Shown here: one piece after another, positions 19,264 to 28,992 of the stretch
Position numbering within the stretch: position 1 is the first letter of the stretch
Layout of the letters: every line of letters starts with the position of its first letter
Source of the DNA: JAFKFH01 sp017307375
Lineage (GTDB): Bacteria; Pseudomonadota; Alphaproteobacteria; Ferrovibrionales; Ferrovibrionaceae
Assembly (NCBI GenBank): GCA_965229335.1
Contig: OZ245874.1
Coordinates: 62,001 to 126,000 of the forward strand
Length of the DNA: 64,000 nucleotides
Direction of reading: 5' to 3'
Translations under genes and position numbers: made by a program
Notes under the pieces: generated by a model
Database searches by the model: none
What the model was told of the DNA's origin: nothing
What the model saw: only the letters and a program-made list of their open reading frames with translations

Positions 19264-20361
19264 ATGTCGTCGGTACGCTATGACCTTGCCGTGGTGGGGG
19301 CCGGGCTGGTCGGTCTCGGCCATGCCCTCGCCGCCGCCCGCCGGGGCCTCTCCACGATCGTGATCGAGCGCGAGCGCCAGCCGCTCGGCCGATCGCTCTG
19401 CGATGCCGGTGTCGTCTGCCCCGCCGGCCAGGCCGCGGGCACGAGCTGGCTGCGCGCCCGGCGCAGCACGGCCTTGTGGATGGAACTGGGGCGGCTGGCC
19501 GACTTCCCGGTGACGCCGATCGGCCTGCTGGCGCTGGCGCAATCGCCCGAGGCGGCCGCGGTGCTGGATGATTTCGCGGATTCACGCATGGGCGAGGACT
19601 CGCTGCCGCTCGACCGGGCCGAGCTGGAAGGACGCCTGCCGTCCATAGCCGCGGCAATCGAGCGGGGGCTGGCGGCGCCCGGCGGTTGTCATTTCGAACC
19701 CAGACAGGCCCTGCCGCGGCTGACCGACCTGCTGGACGGCATGGGCGTCGATATCGCGCTGGGTACGGCCGCCGTTTCGCTCGTCACCGGTCGGATCGAG
19801 ACGACCGCCGGGATGATTCGGGCCGATCGGATCGTGGTTGCGCCCGGCGCCGACCTGCAGACGCTCTATCCCAGGGTCTTCGCCGGACACGGCGTGCACC
19901 TGGCCCGTCGCCACTACCTGCGGCTGGCCGCGCAGCCGGCCGGCTTCCGTCTCGACGCGGTCGTCATCGGCGATGCCGGCATCCTGGCCCAGGTTGGCTT
20001 CGCCCGACAGCGCTCGGCCCCCGGGCTGCGCGCCAGGCAGCAGACGGCGCCGGCGGTGGAACTGGTGCAGGCTGTCGACGGCACGCTGGTCGTCACCGCC
20101 CCGGCAACGTCGCTCGAGCCGTTCATGACCGCCGCGGCCGAGGCAGCGATCCATGCCGCCTTGGCGGACCTGCTGACGATCCCCGACCCGACGGTGGTCG
20201 AGCGCTGGCAGGCCCTGGTCCCGGTCGCCGATGATCGCGACGTCGTCATCGTTGCCCCGGAACCCGGCATTCGCCTGGTCTCGGTGACCGGCGGCAACGC
20301 CGCCGGCACCGCGCTGGCCCTGGCCGAGGAAGTGGTCGAAGATCTCCTGACCGGCGTCTGA
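19264..20361 (+). CDS. FAD-dependent oxidoreductase, DAO fold (TIGR03364-like)
   Basis: 365 residues, predicted soluble flavoenzyme of the D-amino-acid-oxidase/glycine-oxidase fold. N-terminal dinucleotide-binding motif YDLAVVGAGLVGLGHALAAA with ERERQPLG at the end of the second strand, and a C-terminal second FAD contact VSVTGGNAAGTALALAEEVV. The VVCPAGQAAGTSWLRARRST segment is typical of the TIGR03364 group, some members of which sit in phosphonate-utilisation loci. No phosphonate genes are nearby. Substrate unknown. It is divergent from the DnaJ-like gene and convergent with the cupin gene. Confidence 0.8.
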   Translation: MSSVRYDLAVVGAGLVGLGHALAAARRGLSTIVIERERQPLGRSLCDAGVVCPAGQAAGTSWLRARRSTALWMELGRLADFPVTPIGLLALAQSPEAAAVLDDFADSRMGEDSLPLDRAELEGRLPSIAAAIERGLAAPGGCHFEPRQALPRLTDLLDGMGVDIALGTAAVSLVTGRIETTAGMIRADRIVVAPGADLQTLYPRVFAGHGVHLARRHYLRLAAQPAGFRLDAVVIGDAGILAQVGFARQRSAPGLRARQQTAPAVELVQAVDGTLVVTAPATSLEPFMTAAAEAAIHAALADLLTIPDPTVVERWQALVPVADDRDVVIVAPEPGIRLVSVTGGNAAGTALALAEEVVEDLLTGV

Positions 20362-20369
20362 GGCGGCGA

Positions 20370-20687
20370 TCAGGCCGCGCGCGCCGGCATCGTCACCAGG
20401 AGGACCGAGTCGAGCATGGCCTGACCATCGGGGCTGCCGCCAGGCGGGGTGACCAGGAAATCGCCGGCACGCAGGCGGCTCACCCCGACGCGCATGTCCC
20501 CCTTGACCACGAAGATCTCCTCGCCGCCCGGGCACAGATCGGCCGGATAGCGCGCGCCTTTGGCGAGCCGCAGCAGGCCGGTGGCGCCACGGATGCCGTC
20601 GCGATGCAGCGAGGCCCATTCGATGCCGGGCTGGCCGGTCGGCCGCCACGTCACCTCGTCGGCCAGCTTGACGATCAGGTCGGTCAT
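20370..20687 (-). CDS. ChrR-like cupin-domain protein
   Basis: 105 residues, single cupin barrel. The start is the ATG at 20687, preceded by GGAGGTCACC. Visible cupin elements: LLRLAKGARYPADLCPGGEE with a Glu metal ligand, and FVVKGDMRVGVSRLRAGDFL. The motif 1 histidines are replaced (Y-x7-G-x-EE), so metal binding is doubtful. It is transcribed divergently from a TetR regulator across two repeated operator-like sites and is therefore the likely regulated target. Small cupins of this type often act as oxidation or quinone-sensing proteins, but no activity can be assigned. Confidence 0.8.
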   Translation of the reverse strand: MTDLIVKLADEVTWRPTGQPGIEWASLHRDGIRGATGLLRLAKGARYPADLCPGGEEIFVVKGDMRVGVSRLRAGDFLVTPPGGSPDGQAMLDSVLLVTMPARAA

Positions 20688-20704
20688 GGTGACCTCCAAT
20701 AAAA

Positions 20705-20745
20705 GCACGATCGTTCGTACCGTTGAAAATGGCACGACCGTTCGT
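20705..20745. promoter_or_regulatory. Twin TetR-type operators between cupin and TetR genes
   Basis: GCACGATCGTTCGT (20705-20718) and GCACGACCGTTCGT (20732-20745) are direct copies 27 bp apart; each core (ACGA...TCGT) is itself palindromic. Between them TTGAAA (20723-20728), 17 bp before TAGTGT (20746-20751), makes a rightward promoter whose expected start is at or near the TetR ATG, implying a leaderless message. Binding by the TetR protein would repress both directions. Confidence 0.6.
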
Positions 20746-20757
20746 TAGTGTCAAGTG

Positions 20758-21339
20758 ATGGCAATCTCCAAGGGCAGCACCACGCGGGAGCGGATCGTCG
20801 AGGCGGCGCTGTCGCGTGCCAGCCTCGAGGGGTTGAACGCCCTGTCGATCGGTGAGCTGGCCCAGACGGTCGGCATGTCGAAAAGCGGCCTCTTCGCCCA
20901 TTTCGGGTCGAAGGAGGCGCTGCAGCTGGCGGTACTCGACGCGATGCTGAGGCGTTTCGGCGACACTGTCTGGCGGCCGGTCAAGGCCGCGCCACGCGGC
21001 GCGGCGCGGCTGAAGGCGCTGTTTCCCCGCTGGCTCGACTGGATCGACGGCGAGGAATTGCCCGGCGGCTGCCCGATCCAGTCGGCGGTTGTCGAACTGG
21101 ACGACCGGCCCGGCCCGCTGCGCGACGCACTGCATGCCTCGCAGACGCGCTGGGTCGAGACCATTGCCCGCGAGGTCGCGAACGCTCAGCCCGAGGGCGA
21201 TGGCGACCAGTTCGCCTTCGAGCTGAACGGCCTGGTCATGGCCTATGCCGCGTCGCGCAAGCTGCTGGGCGACCCGCGGGCTCGCGAACGGGCCGAGCGC
21301 GCCTTCGCCGGACTGCTGGCGCGGTTTGCGATCGGCTAG
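20758..21339 (+). CDS. TetR/AcrR family transcriptional regulator
   Basis: 193 residues from the ATG at 20758 (an adjacent GTG at 20755 is also possible). The N-terminal HTH is textbook: RERIVEAALSRASLEGLNAL and IGELAQTVGMSKSGLFAHFG, followed by SKEALQLAVLDAM. The C-terminal ligand domain has GGCPIQSAVVELDDRPGPLR, typical of a TetR subgroup that responds to electrophiles or quinones. No Shine-Dalgarno sequence precedes the start. Divergent to the cupin gene with shared operators, so likely an autorepressor. The 3' end overlaps the convergent response-regulator gene by 4 nt. Confidence 0.9.
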   Translation: MAISKGSTTRERIVEAALSRASLEGLNALSIGELAQTVGMSKSGLFAHFGSKEALQLAVLDAMLRRFGDTVWRPVKAAPRGAARLKALFPRWLDWIDGEELPGGCPIQSAVVELDDRPGPLRDALHASQTRWVETIAREVANAQPEGDGDQFAFELNGLVMAYAASRKLLGDPRARERAERAFAGLLARFAIG

Positions 21340-22205
21340 GCCTTGCCGGTGACCCGGGCGATCGAGCGGGAGAAGCCTTCGCGCAGGGCCCGTCCGGTCT
21401 CGCCGCCGTCGCCGGTGATGCGGGCCTGCGCCACCGCACCGATCGCCTTGATATGCAGGGCGACGAGTTGGCCGAGCAACGGGTCGTCGGCCCTGCCATC
21501 CATCAGCAGTTGGGTCAGCGAGCCGGCGAATTCGGTCAGCAGCGGATAGCCGAAGCTGGTGCCCTGGCCTTTCAGGTCATGGGCAAGCTTGCGGCAGCGC
21601 CCGATCGCCGCGGGATCGGCCTGGATGGTGCCGGCAGCTGCGGCAAGTTCGGCGACGTAGGCGGCAAGCGACGCTTCGAAGCGCCCGCGCAATTCGGCAA
21701 GCCTCGCTTCGGCCGCGATGACGTCGGCCCGGCTGGGCATGGCCGCGGCCCCCGCACCATCGGCGATCATCATCTCGCCGTCGGCATCCGACAGCTCGGC
21801 GCCGTCCTGCACGTCGTCGGCGGCAGCATGCTGGCGACGGCGGATCGCGGCGATCCGCTGGGCCAGCGTCTTGGCCGAGAACGGCTTGACGATGAAGCCG
21901 TCGATGCCGGCGTCGCGCGCCGCCTTGACCAGCGTCAGGTCGGAATGGGCGGTCAGCATGATGATCGGCAGCTCGCCGACCGCGGCATTCTTCGACGCCC
22001 GCAGCATCCTGACGAATTCCAGGCCCGACATCGCGGGGCCGAGCTCCCAGTCGGTCAGGACGATCTGCGGCGGCTTGGCCTCGATCGCGGCCAGCGCCGA
22101 TTCCGGCCGCAGGTAGCAGCGAACGTTCTCGACCCCGAGCGAGCGGAGTACCGACCGGACCAGGCTCAGCGTGTGCTGATTATCGTCGAGAACGACTATG
22201 CTCAT
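21336..22205 (-). CDS. Response regulator with C-terminal Hpt-like domain
   Basis: 289 residues. Receiver domain about 1-125: acidic pair DD at residues 7-8, phospho-acceptor Asp in IVLTDWELG, Thr in IIMLTAHSD, Lys in GFIVKPFSAKTL. After a linker, a helical region carries KLAHDLKGQGTSFGYPLLTE, matching the HxLKGxSxxxG pattern of histidine phosphotransfer domains. The protein can therefore receive a phosphate on Asp and on His. It lies 18 bp downstream of a hybrid histidine kinase gene and is probably its partner in a phosphorelay; no DNA-binding output is present. Confidence 0.87.
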   Translation of the reverse strand: MSIVVLDDNQHTLSLVRSVLRSLGVENVRCYLRPESALAAIEAKPPQIVLTDWELGPAMSGLEFVRMLRASKNAAVGELPIIMLTAHSDLTLVKAARDAGIDGFIVKPFSAKTLAQRIAAIRRRQHAAADDVQDGAELSDADGEMMIADGAGAAAMPSRADVIAAEARLAELRGRFEASLAAYVAELAAAAGTIQADPAAIGRCRKLAHDLKGQGTSFGYPLLTEFAGSLTQLLMDGRADDPLLGQLVALHIKAIGAVAQARITGDGGETGRALREGFSRSIARVTGKA

Positions 22206-22223
22206 CTTGGCCTACCTTCCCGC

Positions 22224-24560
22224 CTAAGATACCAGGCGGCGATCGAATTCGTTGAGATCGGCCAGCAGCTGGGCCAGCACCGCATCCGCCTCGGGACCGG
22301 GCGCGGGGCCGGCGGCCCCCGCCTGGCCGGGCGGGCCGGCCAGCCAGCCATCGGCCGGCGCCTCGGCCGGCGCGCTGCCGCCGAATTCAGCCAGCACGGC
22401 ATAAAGCCGCGCGGGATCGATCGGCTTGCTGACATGGCCGTTCATGCCCGCCGCGGTACAGCGCTCGACCTGTTCGGCAAAGGCATTGGCGGTCAGGGCC
22501 ACGACCGGGACCGACGCCGCCTGCCCGGCCAGGGCACGGATCTCGCGCGTGGCGGCAATGCCGTCCAGTTCGGGCATCTGCACGTCCATCAGCACCACGT
22601 CGTAGCGCGCCGCCTGGACGGCCTCGACCGCCTCGCGGCCGTTTTCGGCCATGGCAAAACGATGGCCGGCCCGGCGCAGCAGACCGGCAATGACCTCGCG
22701 GTTGATCGGGTTGTCCTCGGCCACCAGGATCGACAGTGACCGTCCCCGCGCCAGCGACGCCTGATCGACGGGGCCGGGTGCCTCGGCCGGCGCGAAGGGA
22801 ATGCGGAACCAGAAGCGCGATCCCTTGCCCGGGCTGCTCTCGACGCCGATCGCTCCGCCCTGCAGCTCGACCAGGCGCTTGCAGATCGCCAGGCCGAGGC
22901 CGGTGCCGCCGAACCGCCGGGTCGTCGAGGCATCGCCCTGGGTGAATTTCTCGAACAGCCGCGCCTGCACTTCCGGCGCGATGCCGATGCCGTCGTCGGT
23001 CACCGAGACCTCGAGCATGATGGCGCCGCCACGGGTGGTGGCCGAGGCCGCGACGACGATCCGGCCGTTGCTCGTGAACTTCGCGGCGTTGCCGAGCAGG
23101 TTGAGCAGGACCTGGCGGAAGCGTGTGCGGTCGCCGGCCAGCCAGGCCGGCAGGTTTTCGGCACCGACCGTCACGATGGTGTTGCCGCCCTCGGTCGCGC
23201 GCGGCGTCACCACGGAAACGACCTGGGCGATGGTCTCGGCCGGCGCGAACGGCGCGGCCTCGAGATCAAGGCGGTCGGCTTCGAGCTTGGTGAGGTCGAG
23301 GATGTCGTTGACGATGTCGAGCAGATGTTCGCCGGCGGCCTGGGCGCCCGCAATGTAGCGCCGGTCGTCCTCCGACAGGGCCGAGCTGTCGACCAGCGCC
23401 AGCATGCCCATCACGCCGTTCAGCGGCGTCCGGATCTCGTGGCTCATCACCGCGAGGAATTCGGCCTTCGCCCGCTCGCCGGCCTCGGCCCGCTCCTTGG
23501 CCTGCTTCAGCGCGGTGATGTCGGTGCGGATACCGACGGTACCGCCGTCGCTGGTCGCACGCTCCGAGATGCGGATCCAGCGACCGTCGGGCAGCAGCCG
23601 TTCCATCGGCGCCGCGTTCGACTTGTGCCAGGCCTGGGTCTGGCGCACGAAAGCCTCGATGTCGTCACCGGCCTGCGGATATTGGCCGCGCCTGGCGCCT
23701 TCGCGCAGGATGTCGCTGAAATTGGCACCGGGATGGATGAACGGCGCGCTGGGCGCATACATCTCCTTGTAGCGCTCGTTGCAGATCACCAGCCGGTCGT
23801 CGGCATCGAAGATGACGAAGCCGTCCGGAATGGTCTCGATCGCGTTGATGAAGCGCTCGCGCTCGACGGCCAGTCGATTGTTGGCGGTGCGGAGTTCGCG
23901 CGCGACCCGCATCTTGCGCAGCAGCGACCAGGCGATGACCGCGCCGAAGGCCGCGACCAGCAGGCCCTGTACCACGACGCCATCGCGCAGCCGCAGCCGC
24001 AGCGCCTTCAGCGCCTCGCGGTCGGCGCCGAGTTCTTCCTGGTTGACCCGGTTCACCCCGAGTGCCAGTTCGCGCAGCAACGGCTTGAGCGGCCTGGCAT
24101 CGGCCACCAGGGCGGCGGCCATCTCGGGCGTCGGCTCCTCGTCGCCCGACATCGCCGCGTCATAACGCGTGACGAAGGCCCGCAGCGCCGAGGTGGCCAC
24201 GGTGTAGAAGTCATGGCCGAGCAGGCTGCGACGAAACGTGCCGTTCTCGATGGTGGTCAACCGGGAGACGAAGATATCGAAGCGCAGCTGCATCTCGCCA
24301 TGGGGCGCCTGGCCGGCTGCGCCCTCGCGGGCGGCGTCGACCAGACGGCCCAGCTCGGCATCGAGCTGATAGGCGGCCCAGGCGAGATTCTCGCGCCCGC
24401 CCGCGGCGATGTTGTCGAGGCGGGCCGCCACATTCTGTTCGAAGCGCAGGGTCAGCGTGATCGAGACGCCGATGAGCAGCGCGATCACCGTGGGGATCAC
24501 CCACAGCGAATTCCACCTGGCGCGCCGCATGGGTCCCGAAGCCCCGGTCTCGCGCGTCAT
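22224..24560 (-). CDS. Hybrid sensor histidine kinase
   Basis: 778 residues. TM1 about 19-38 (LWVIPTVIALLIGVSITLTL), a mainly helical periplasmic domain, TM2 about 200-218 (VQGLLVAAFGAVIAWSLL), one PAS domain (IPDGFVIFDADDRLVICNER), HisKA with the H-box AVMSHEIRTPLNGVMGML, HATPase with LLNLLGNAAKFT, VTDDGIGIAPE and GGTGLGLAICKRL, and a C-terminal receiver (LVAEDNPINREV, VVLMDVQMPELDGIAA, SKPIDPARL). All catalytic boxes are intact. The last 45 residues are a Pro/Ala-rich tail. Probably phosphorylates its own receiver, then the Hpt of the adjacent regulator. Confidence 0.93.
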   Translation of the reverse strand: MTRETGASGPMRRARWNSLWVIPTVIALLIGVSITLTLRFEQNVAARLDNIAAGGRENLAWAAYQLDAELGRLVDAAREGAAGQAPHGEMQLRFDIFVSRLTTIENGTFRRSLLGHDFYTVATSALRAFVTRYDAAMSGDEEPTPEMAAALVADARPLKPLLRELALGVNRVNQEELGADREALKALRLRLRDGVVVQGLLVAAFGAVIAWSLLRKMRVARELRTANNRLAVERERFINAIETIPDGFVIFDADDRLVICNERYKEMYAPSAPFIHPGANFSDILREGARRGQYPQAGDDIEAFVRQTQAWHKSNAAPMERLLPDGRWIRISERATSDGGTVGIRTDITALKQAKERAEAGERAKAEFLAVMSHEIRTPLNGVMGMLALVDSSALSEDDRRYIAGAQAAGEHLLDIVNDILDLTKLEADRLDLEAAPFAPAETIAQVVSVVTPRATEGGNTIVTVGAENLPAWLAGDRTRFRQVLLNLLGNAAKFTSNGRIVVAASATTRGGAIMLEVSVTDDGIGIAPEVQARLFEKFTQGDASTTRRFGGTGLGLAICKRLVELQGGAIGVESSPGKGSRFWFRIPFAPAEAPGPVDQASLARGRSLSILVAEDNPINREVIAGLLRRAGHRFAMAENGREAVEAVQAARYDVVLMDVQMPELDGIAATREIRALAGQAASVPVVALTANAFAEQVERCTAAGMNGHVSKPIDPARLYAVLAEFGGSAPAEAPADGWLAGPPGQAGAAGPAPGPEADAVLAQLLADLNEFDRRLVS

Positions 24561-24743
24561 TGCCCACCCTCCGCTAGCGGCCTTCGCGGGCCGTGTCCGA
24601 CCACGACCCTAGACCCGTGGCGGTTGCGGGTGTTTCAGTTTTGGTAAAATCCTGTGAAGTCGGGCGAGATTACGGCAAATGAAAATTGGGTTCGGGGCAA
24701 GAAACGAGGGAGTCGAGCGGACCGCGGCTGCGCCCGAAACGAA

Positions 24744-24770
24744 GAAGGCCGGGCTTTGCGCCCGGCCTTC
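24744..24770 (-). terminator. Rho-independent-like terminator of groESL
   Basis: GAAGGCCGGGC (24744-24754) pairs with GCCCGGCCTTC (24760-24770) across a 5-nt loop, about 30 bp beyond the groEL stop. On the transcribed strand the hairpin is followed by TTCGTTTCG, a short T-rich run. No other feature was recognised in the remaining 24561-24798 intergenic DNA. Confidence 0.75.
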
Positions 24771-24798
24771 CCCGCGTAGTCGATGCGGATAGCGCTTC

Positions 24799-26430
<1,632 letters not shown>

Positions 26431-26489
26431 GTGAAGAAACTCCTAGAGATTGTTGTCTGGCCGAAATCGGATCGGGTGGAAGCGGGGCG

Positions 26490-26825
26490 TCAGGCCGCCG
26501 ACTTCTTGCTCGGGGCCTTGGCGGCCGGCGTGGCCTTGCCTTCGAGCACGCCCATGATGTCCGACTCCTTCATGATGAGGAGGTCTTCGCCGTCGACCTT
26601 GACCTCGGTGCCCGACCACTTGCCGAACAGCACGATGTCGCCGGCCTTGACGTCGAGCGGGGTGACCTTGCCGTCCTCGGACTTGGCGCCCGGGCCCACG
26701 GCCACGACTTCGCCCTGCTGCGGCTTCTCCTTGGCGGTGTCGGGGATGATGATCCCGCCCTTGGTCTTCTCCTCCTCCGCAACGCGGCGGACGACAACGC
26801 GATCGTGGAGCGGCCTGAACTTCAT
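26490..26825 (-). CDS. groES: Co-chaperonin GroES with a C-terminal extension
   Basis: 111 residues from the ATG at 26825, which has AGGAGGGAACCAC upstream. The core MKFRPLHDRVVVRRVAEEEK, mobile-loop region TKGGIIIPDTAKEKPQQGEV and LLIMKESDIMGVLEG is canonical. About 15 extra residues (KATPAAKAPSKKSAA) follow where most GroES proteins (about 95-97 residues) end; this is an Ala/Lys-rich low-complexity tail. Caps the GroEL ring. First gene of the heat-shock operon. Confidence 0.97.
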   Translation of the reverse strand: MKFRPLHDRVVVRRVAEEEKTKGGIIIPDTAKEKPQQGEVVAVGPGAKSEDGKVTPLDVKAGDIVLFGKWSGTEVKVDGEDLLIMKESDIMGVLEGKATPAAKAPSKKSAA

Positions 26826-26889
26826 GTGGTTCCCTCCTGAGGAATACCGATGTGGCAAACTGCCGGTTGGAGCACCGCGGCGCGCCCCT

Positions 26890-26916
26890 CTGGCACTCGC
26901 GGCGAAAGAGTGCCAA
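26890..26916 (-). promoter_or_regulatory. CIRCE element 1 (HrcA operator), at the transcription start
   Basis: Minus strand TTGGCACTC-N9-GAGTGCCAG; consensus is TTAGCACTC-N9-GAGTGCTAA. Eight perfect base pairs. It starts directly downstream of the -10 hexamer of the groES promoter, so bound HrcA would cover the start site. Confidence 0.88.
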
Positions 26917-26918
26917 GC

Positions 26919-26946
26919 ACATAAGCCACGGCGGATAGCTTTTCAA
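26919..26946 (-). promoter_or_regulatory. groESL promoter
   Basis: Minus strand TTGAAA (26946-26941), 16-bp spacer, TTATGT (26924-26919). The -35 also fits the CTTGAAA heat-shock (RpoH) consensus, as the preceding bases are CCCC-TTGAAA. It lies between the two CIRCE elements. Whether RpoD or RpoH uses it cannot be decided from sequence. Confidence 0.6.
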
Positions 26947-26954
26947 GGGGTTTG

Positions 26955-26981
26955 GCAGCACTCTTCGCGCGAGAGTGCTAA
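26955..26981. promoter_or_regulatory. CIRCE element 2, upstream of the groES -35
   Basis: Minus strand TTAGCACTC-N9-GAGTGCTGC: the first arm is a perfect consensus match, the second has two mismatches. It is centred 65 bp from CIRCE 1, upstream of the promoter and 92 bp before the divergent usg start, so it could influence either gene. Confidence 0.8.
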
Positions 26982-27072
26982 CATATTGATCTCAAAGGAT
27001 TTTTACTGAACTTTCAGGACTGCTGTAGCATTATTGCAATGCGGAATATGTGCTGCTTGCGAGGAGAACCAG

Positions 27073-27336
27073 ATGACGGATCTTGCGCGTCAGTTGAATG
27101 ATTACCGCCTTACAACAGCTGAAATCCTTTATCGCCTGCCCGATCACCCGACCTTCCTGCAGTCCTACATCTGGCAGGATCTCGACCTTGCCCCGAAATT
27201 CCCGGTGCTGCGCCGCTTCCTCGACTGGTGGGAAGGCAACCTCGAGGGACGTCTCTATCACGTGCGGGTCGGCGCGGTGACGCTGCTGTCACCCGGCGAG
27301 ATGCGCCACGCCGCCATCGAAATGCGGGTGCATTAG
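27073..27336 (+). CDS. usg: Usg family protein
   Basis: 87 residues from the ATG at 27073 behind GAGGAG. The sequence (DLARQLNDYRLTTAEILYRL, PDHPTFLQSYIWQDLDLAPK, FPVLRRFLDWWEGNLEGRLY) matches the small Usg family, named for its position upstream of a tryptophan-synthesis gene and largely restricted to alphaproteobacteria. Function unknown; no signal peptide or membrane segment. It is divergent from groES with 247 bp between the starts, and no trp genes are nearby. Confidence 0.85.
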   Translation: MTDLARQLNDYRLTTAEILYRLPDHPTFLQSYIWQDLDLAPKFPVLRRFLDWWEGNLEGRLYHVRVGAVTLLSPGEMRHAAIEMRVH

Positions 27337-27381
27337 GACAGACCGACGACACGCTGCCATGGCCAGGACGCGATCGGCGGA

Positions 27382-28329
27382 TCAGGCCGATCGCCGCGCC
27401 TCGATCGCGTCCCAGACCAGCCCCTCCAGCTTGACGCCGTCGAACCGGTTGATCTGCTGGATGCCGGTCGGCGAGGTGACGTTGATCTCGGTCAGGTAGT
27501 CGCCGATCACGTCGATGCCGACGAAGATCATGCCCTGGTTCTTCAGGGTCGGGCCGATGATCGCGCAGATTTCCTTTTCGCGCGCGGTCAGCCCGGACTT
27601 CACCGGCTTGCCGCCGACATGCATGTTCGAGCGGCTTTCGCCGGCCGCAGGCACACGGTTGACCGCGCCGACCGGCTCGCCGTCGACCAGGATGATGCGC
27701 TTGTCGCCCTGGCGCACCTCCGGCAGGTAGCGCTGGACGATCACCGGCTCGCGCGAGCGGGCGGTGAACATCTCCATCAGCGAGGCGAGGTTCTCGTCGC
27801 CCGGCTTCAGGTGGAACACCCCGGCCCCGCCATTGCCGTAAAGCGGCTTGACGATGATGTCCTCATGCTCGGCCCGGAAGGCGACGATGTCCTCCATCCG
27901 CGCGGTGATCAGGGTCGGCGGCATCACCCCGTCGAAATGGGTGACGAAAAGCTTTTCCGGCGCGTTGCGCACGCTGACCGGATCGTTGACCACCAGCGTC
28001 TTCGGATGGATATGCTCCAGCAGATGGGTCGCGGTGATGTAGGCCATGTCGAACGGCGGGTCCTGGCGCATCAGCACCACGTCGACATCCCGGCCGAGAT
28101 CGAGCAGCGTGGGCTCGCCCAGCGTGAAATGCGCACCTTTTTCCCGCTTCAGTGTCAGCGGCCGGGCCCAGGCCACCACCTTGCGGTCGCGCAGGCTGAG
28201 GTCCCTGGGCAGGTAGTGCCACAGCGCATGGCCGCGGGCCTGAGCCTCCAGCCCCAGCACGAAGGTCGAATCGCCGTCGATATCGATCGATTCGATCGGA
28301 TCCATCTGGATGGCGACCTTGAGGGACAT
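27382..28329 (-). CDS. gshB: Glutathione synthetase
   Basis: 315 residues from the ATG at 28329. ATP-grasp enzyme that joins gamma-glutamylcysteine and glycine to give glutathione. Recognisable segments: VAIQMDPIESIDIDGDSTFV at the N-terminus, LMRQDPPFDMAYITATHLLE, the nucleotide-binding loop VKPLYGNGGAGVF, IVQRYLPEVRQGDKRIILVD, SNMHVGGKPV, and the metal/ADP-site ending FVGIDVIGDYLTEINVTSPT. Length is normal. It stands alone between the convergent usg gene and the SCP2 operon. Confidence 0.97.
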   Translation of the reverse strand: MSLKVAIQMDPIESIDIDGDSTFVLGLEAQARGHALWHYLPRDLSLRDRKVVAWARPLTLKREKGAHFTLGEPTLLDLGRDVDVVLMRQDPPFDMAYITATHLLEHIHPKTLVVNDPVSVRNAPEKLFVTHFDGVMPPTLITARMEDIVAFRAEHEDIIVKPLYGNGGAGVFHLKPGDENLASLMEMFTARSREPVIVQRYLPEVRQGDKRIILVDGEPVGAVNRVPAAGESRSNMHVGGKPVKSGLTAREKEICAIIGPTLKNQGMIFVGIDVIGDYLTEINVTSPTGIQQINRFDGVKLEGLVWDAIEARRSA

Positions 28330-28434
28330 GGACGGCGCTCCTGACTGGCGATGACGGATCGGGCGGGCTTGGCGGGCGCCACCGAACCACAACCGGAACA
28401 GAACGTCAACGCTGCGCCCGCCTCCGCCGCCGCC

Positions 28435-28755
28435 CTATCCCTCCTTGCGCCTGAGCACGCCGCCGAAGCGTACCGCCAGGGCCATGTCGCCCCTGATCTT
28501 CAGCCGCCCGGTCATGAAGGCGGCCGTGCCGTTCAGCCGCCCCTGCGCCATGTCGACGAAATCGGCAATGGCGATCTGCAGCGTGCAGTCGGCATCGCCC
28601 GGCTCGTTGGTGATCCGGTTCGGCACGCCGCGCGCATCGATCAGCACCGACCCGTCGGCGCCGAAATCGAGCCGGACGCGCGCCCCCAGCCCGCAATCGC
28701 TGCCGATCGCGTCGGCCAGTCCCGTCGTCACCTTGGCCAGCAGGTCCTGGTTCAT
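28435..28755 (-). CDS. SCP2 sterol-binding-domain protein
   Basis: 106 residues, a single SCP2-like lipid carrier domain: ADCTLQIAIADFVDMAQGRL followed by GTAAFMTGRLKIRGDMALAV is the conserved core of this fold. The ATG overlaps the stop of the preceding Cys-rich gene (ATGA), so it is the last cistron of a four-gene unit with the SDR and acetoacetate-decarboxylase-like genes. A cytosolic carrier of acyl chains or sterol-like lipids is plausible; ligand not known. Confidence 0.88.
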   Translation of the reverse strand: MNQDLLAKVTTGLADAIGSDCGLGARVRLDFGADGSVLIDARGVPNRITNEPGDADCTLQIAIADFVDMAQGRLNGTAAFMTGRLKIRGDMALAVRFGGVLRRKEG

Positions 28756-28991
28756 CGGCTGGCCCCCTTCAACGCGTCGCGGCAACCGGTCGAGAGCTCC
28801 GCCTCCCTGCCCTTCAGGCAGGTCAGCAGGCGCCCGCCGCCGGGCTCGATGCCCTGGCAGAATTTCTGCGCATCGGCCCGGCAGGCACGGGCGACGGCGC
28901 GCGCCCGCTCCTTCTGTTCGGGCGTCACCTGGGCTGCGGCCTGCCCTGCCACCAGCAGCAGCATGGCCATGACAACGATACGGCCCGGCAT
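28752..28991 (-). CDS. Small secreted cysteine-rich-repeat protein
   Basis: 79 residues. Signal peptide about 1-20 (VVMAMLLLVAGQAAA/Q). The mature protein has four cysteines in the order C-x6-C-x13-C-x10-C (ACRADAQKFCQG, LLTCLKGREAELSTGC), matching a single cysteine-rich (Cys_rich_FGFR-like) bacterial repeat. Periplasmic, function unknown. Its start codon is 1 nt after the ADC-like stop and its stop overlaps the SCP2 start, so translation is tightly coupled. Confidence 0.8.
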   Translation of the reverse strand: MPGRIVVMAMLLLVAGQAAAQVTPEQKERARAVARACRADAQKFCQGIEPGGGRLLTCLKGREAELSTGCRDALKGASR

Positions 28992-28992
28992 G

